From Myxococcota bacterium (GTDB lineage Bacteria; Myxococcota; Polyangia; GCA-2747355; JAKLHH01), in the NCBI GenBank assembly GCA_022710245.1, contig JAKLHH010000557.1, forward strand, positions 1 through 5,735: 5,735 bases of DNA. Direction: 5' to 3'. Position 1 is the stretch's first letter. Each line of letters opens with the position of its first letter. Below are positions 5,435 through 5,735 of this stretch, piece by piece. Both the position numbers and the translations under genes were made by a program. The notes under the pieces were generated by a model. That model was not told the origin of the DNA, searched no databases, and saw only the letters and a list, made by a program, of their open reading frames with translations.

Positions 5435-5735
5435 GTGCGCAAGGGGTACCTGATGCTCGTCCTCCACGCCCACCTGCCGTACGTCCATCACCCGGAGTAC
5501 GACCGGTTCCTCGAGGAGGGCTGGCTCTTCGAAGCCATCACCGAGACCTACCTCCCGCTGATCAAGTTCCTCGATCAGCTGCTCGCGGACGGCCTCAGGC
5601 CGAGGCTCACGCTCTCCGTCTCGCCCACGCTCTGCGCCATGCTGGAGGACGAGCACCTGCGCCAGCGCTACGCGCGGCACCTCGAGCTCTGCCTGCGCCT
5701 GGCCGACTCGGAGATCGAGCGCACCCGCGAGTGGC
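5435..5735 (+). CDS. GH57 1,4-alpha-glucan branching enzyme, N-terminal part (cut by window edge)
   Basis: The first 100 codons are present and run off the right edge. The product begins MRKGYLMLVLHAHLPYVHHP; HAHLPYVHHPE (11-21) is GH57 conserved region 1, where the His residues line the active site of the (beta/alpha)7 barrel. It continues with FLEEGWLFEAITETYLPLI (25-43) and LTLSVSPTLCAML (58-70), both typical of GH57 branching enzymes such as Thermus thermophilus TT1467 and Thermococcus TK1436, and unlike GH57 amylopullulanases. These enzymes cut an alpha-1,4 chain and re-attach it by an alpha-1,6 bond. Family members are usually over 500 residues, so about four-fifths of the gene, including the catalytic Glu and Asp, lies outside the window. 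It is tightly coupled to the preceding gene (13 nt gap), which ties the GT4-type proteins to branched alpha-glucan metabolism. Confidence 0.88.
   Translation, partial: MRKGYLMLVLHAHLPYVHHPEYDRFLEEGWLFEAITETYLPLIKFLDQLLADGLRPRLTLSVSPTLCAMLEDEHLRQRYARHLELCLRLADSEIERTREW

Noticed and set aside
4186..5442. 418-codon open frame antisense to the third GT4-like gene
   Set aside because: It is a compositional shadow; the plus-strand frame has motifs, a ribosome site and operon spacing.
1..5735. CRISPR array, tRNA or rRNA genes
   Set aside because: I saw no regularly spaced direct repeats and no cloverleaf or rRNA-like sequence on either strand.

Overview
The window is very GC-rich (about 70% by eye), with strong third-position G/C bias in its genes. 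This fits a large-genome, high-GC bacterium. A myxobacterium or related deltaproteobacterial lineage is my best guess, from the style of the small membrane protein and the transposase remnant, but nothing here fixes the taxonomy.

Layout. Positions 1-362 (minus strand) hold the frame-broken remains of a transposase zinc-binding N-terminus that resembles IS91-type proteins. Positions 400-834 (minus) encode a 144-residue four-helix membrane protein of unknown function. Positions 835-1084 are a divergent intergenic region with a pyrimidine-rich tract and one doubtful small ORF. From 1085 to the right edge four plus-strand genes run in what looks like one operon: a family-4 glycosyltransferase with all its catalytic motifs (1085-2248), a DUF4912 domain fused to a degenerate GT4 domain (2390-4159), a second degenerate GT4-like protein (4192-5421), and the first 100 codons of a GH57 alpha-1,4-glucan branching enzyme (5435 to edge). 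Gaps between them are 141, 32 and 13 nt, each gene has a good Shine-Dalgarno sequence, and no terminator is visible.

How the genes work together. A GT4 alpha-glucan synthase beside a GH57 branching enzyme points to cytoplasmic synthesis of a branched alpha-1,4/1,6-glucan (glycogen-like or a special polyglucan). It recalls the mycobacterial Rv3032 (GT4) / Rv3031 (GH57) pair for methylglucose lipopolysaccharide.

The most notable observation is that the two middle proteins are clearly GT4 paralogues of the first but have lost the residues that define catalysis: the Gly-rich N-terminal loop, the active-site His, the Arg/Lys pair and the E-x7-E motif. I infer they are pseudo-glycosyltransferases that bind glucan, scaffold or regulate the active synthase. 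This is inference from motif comparison by eye.
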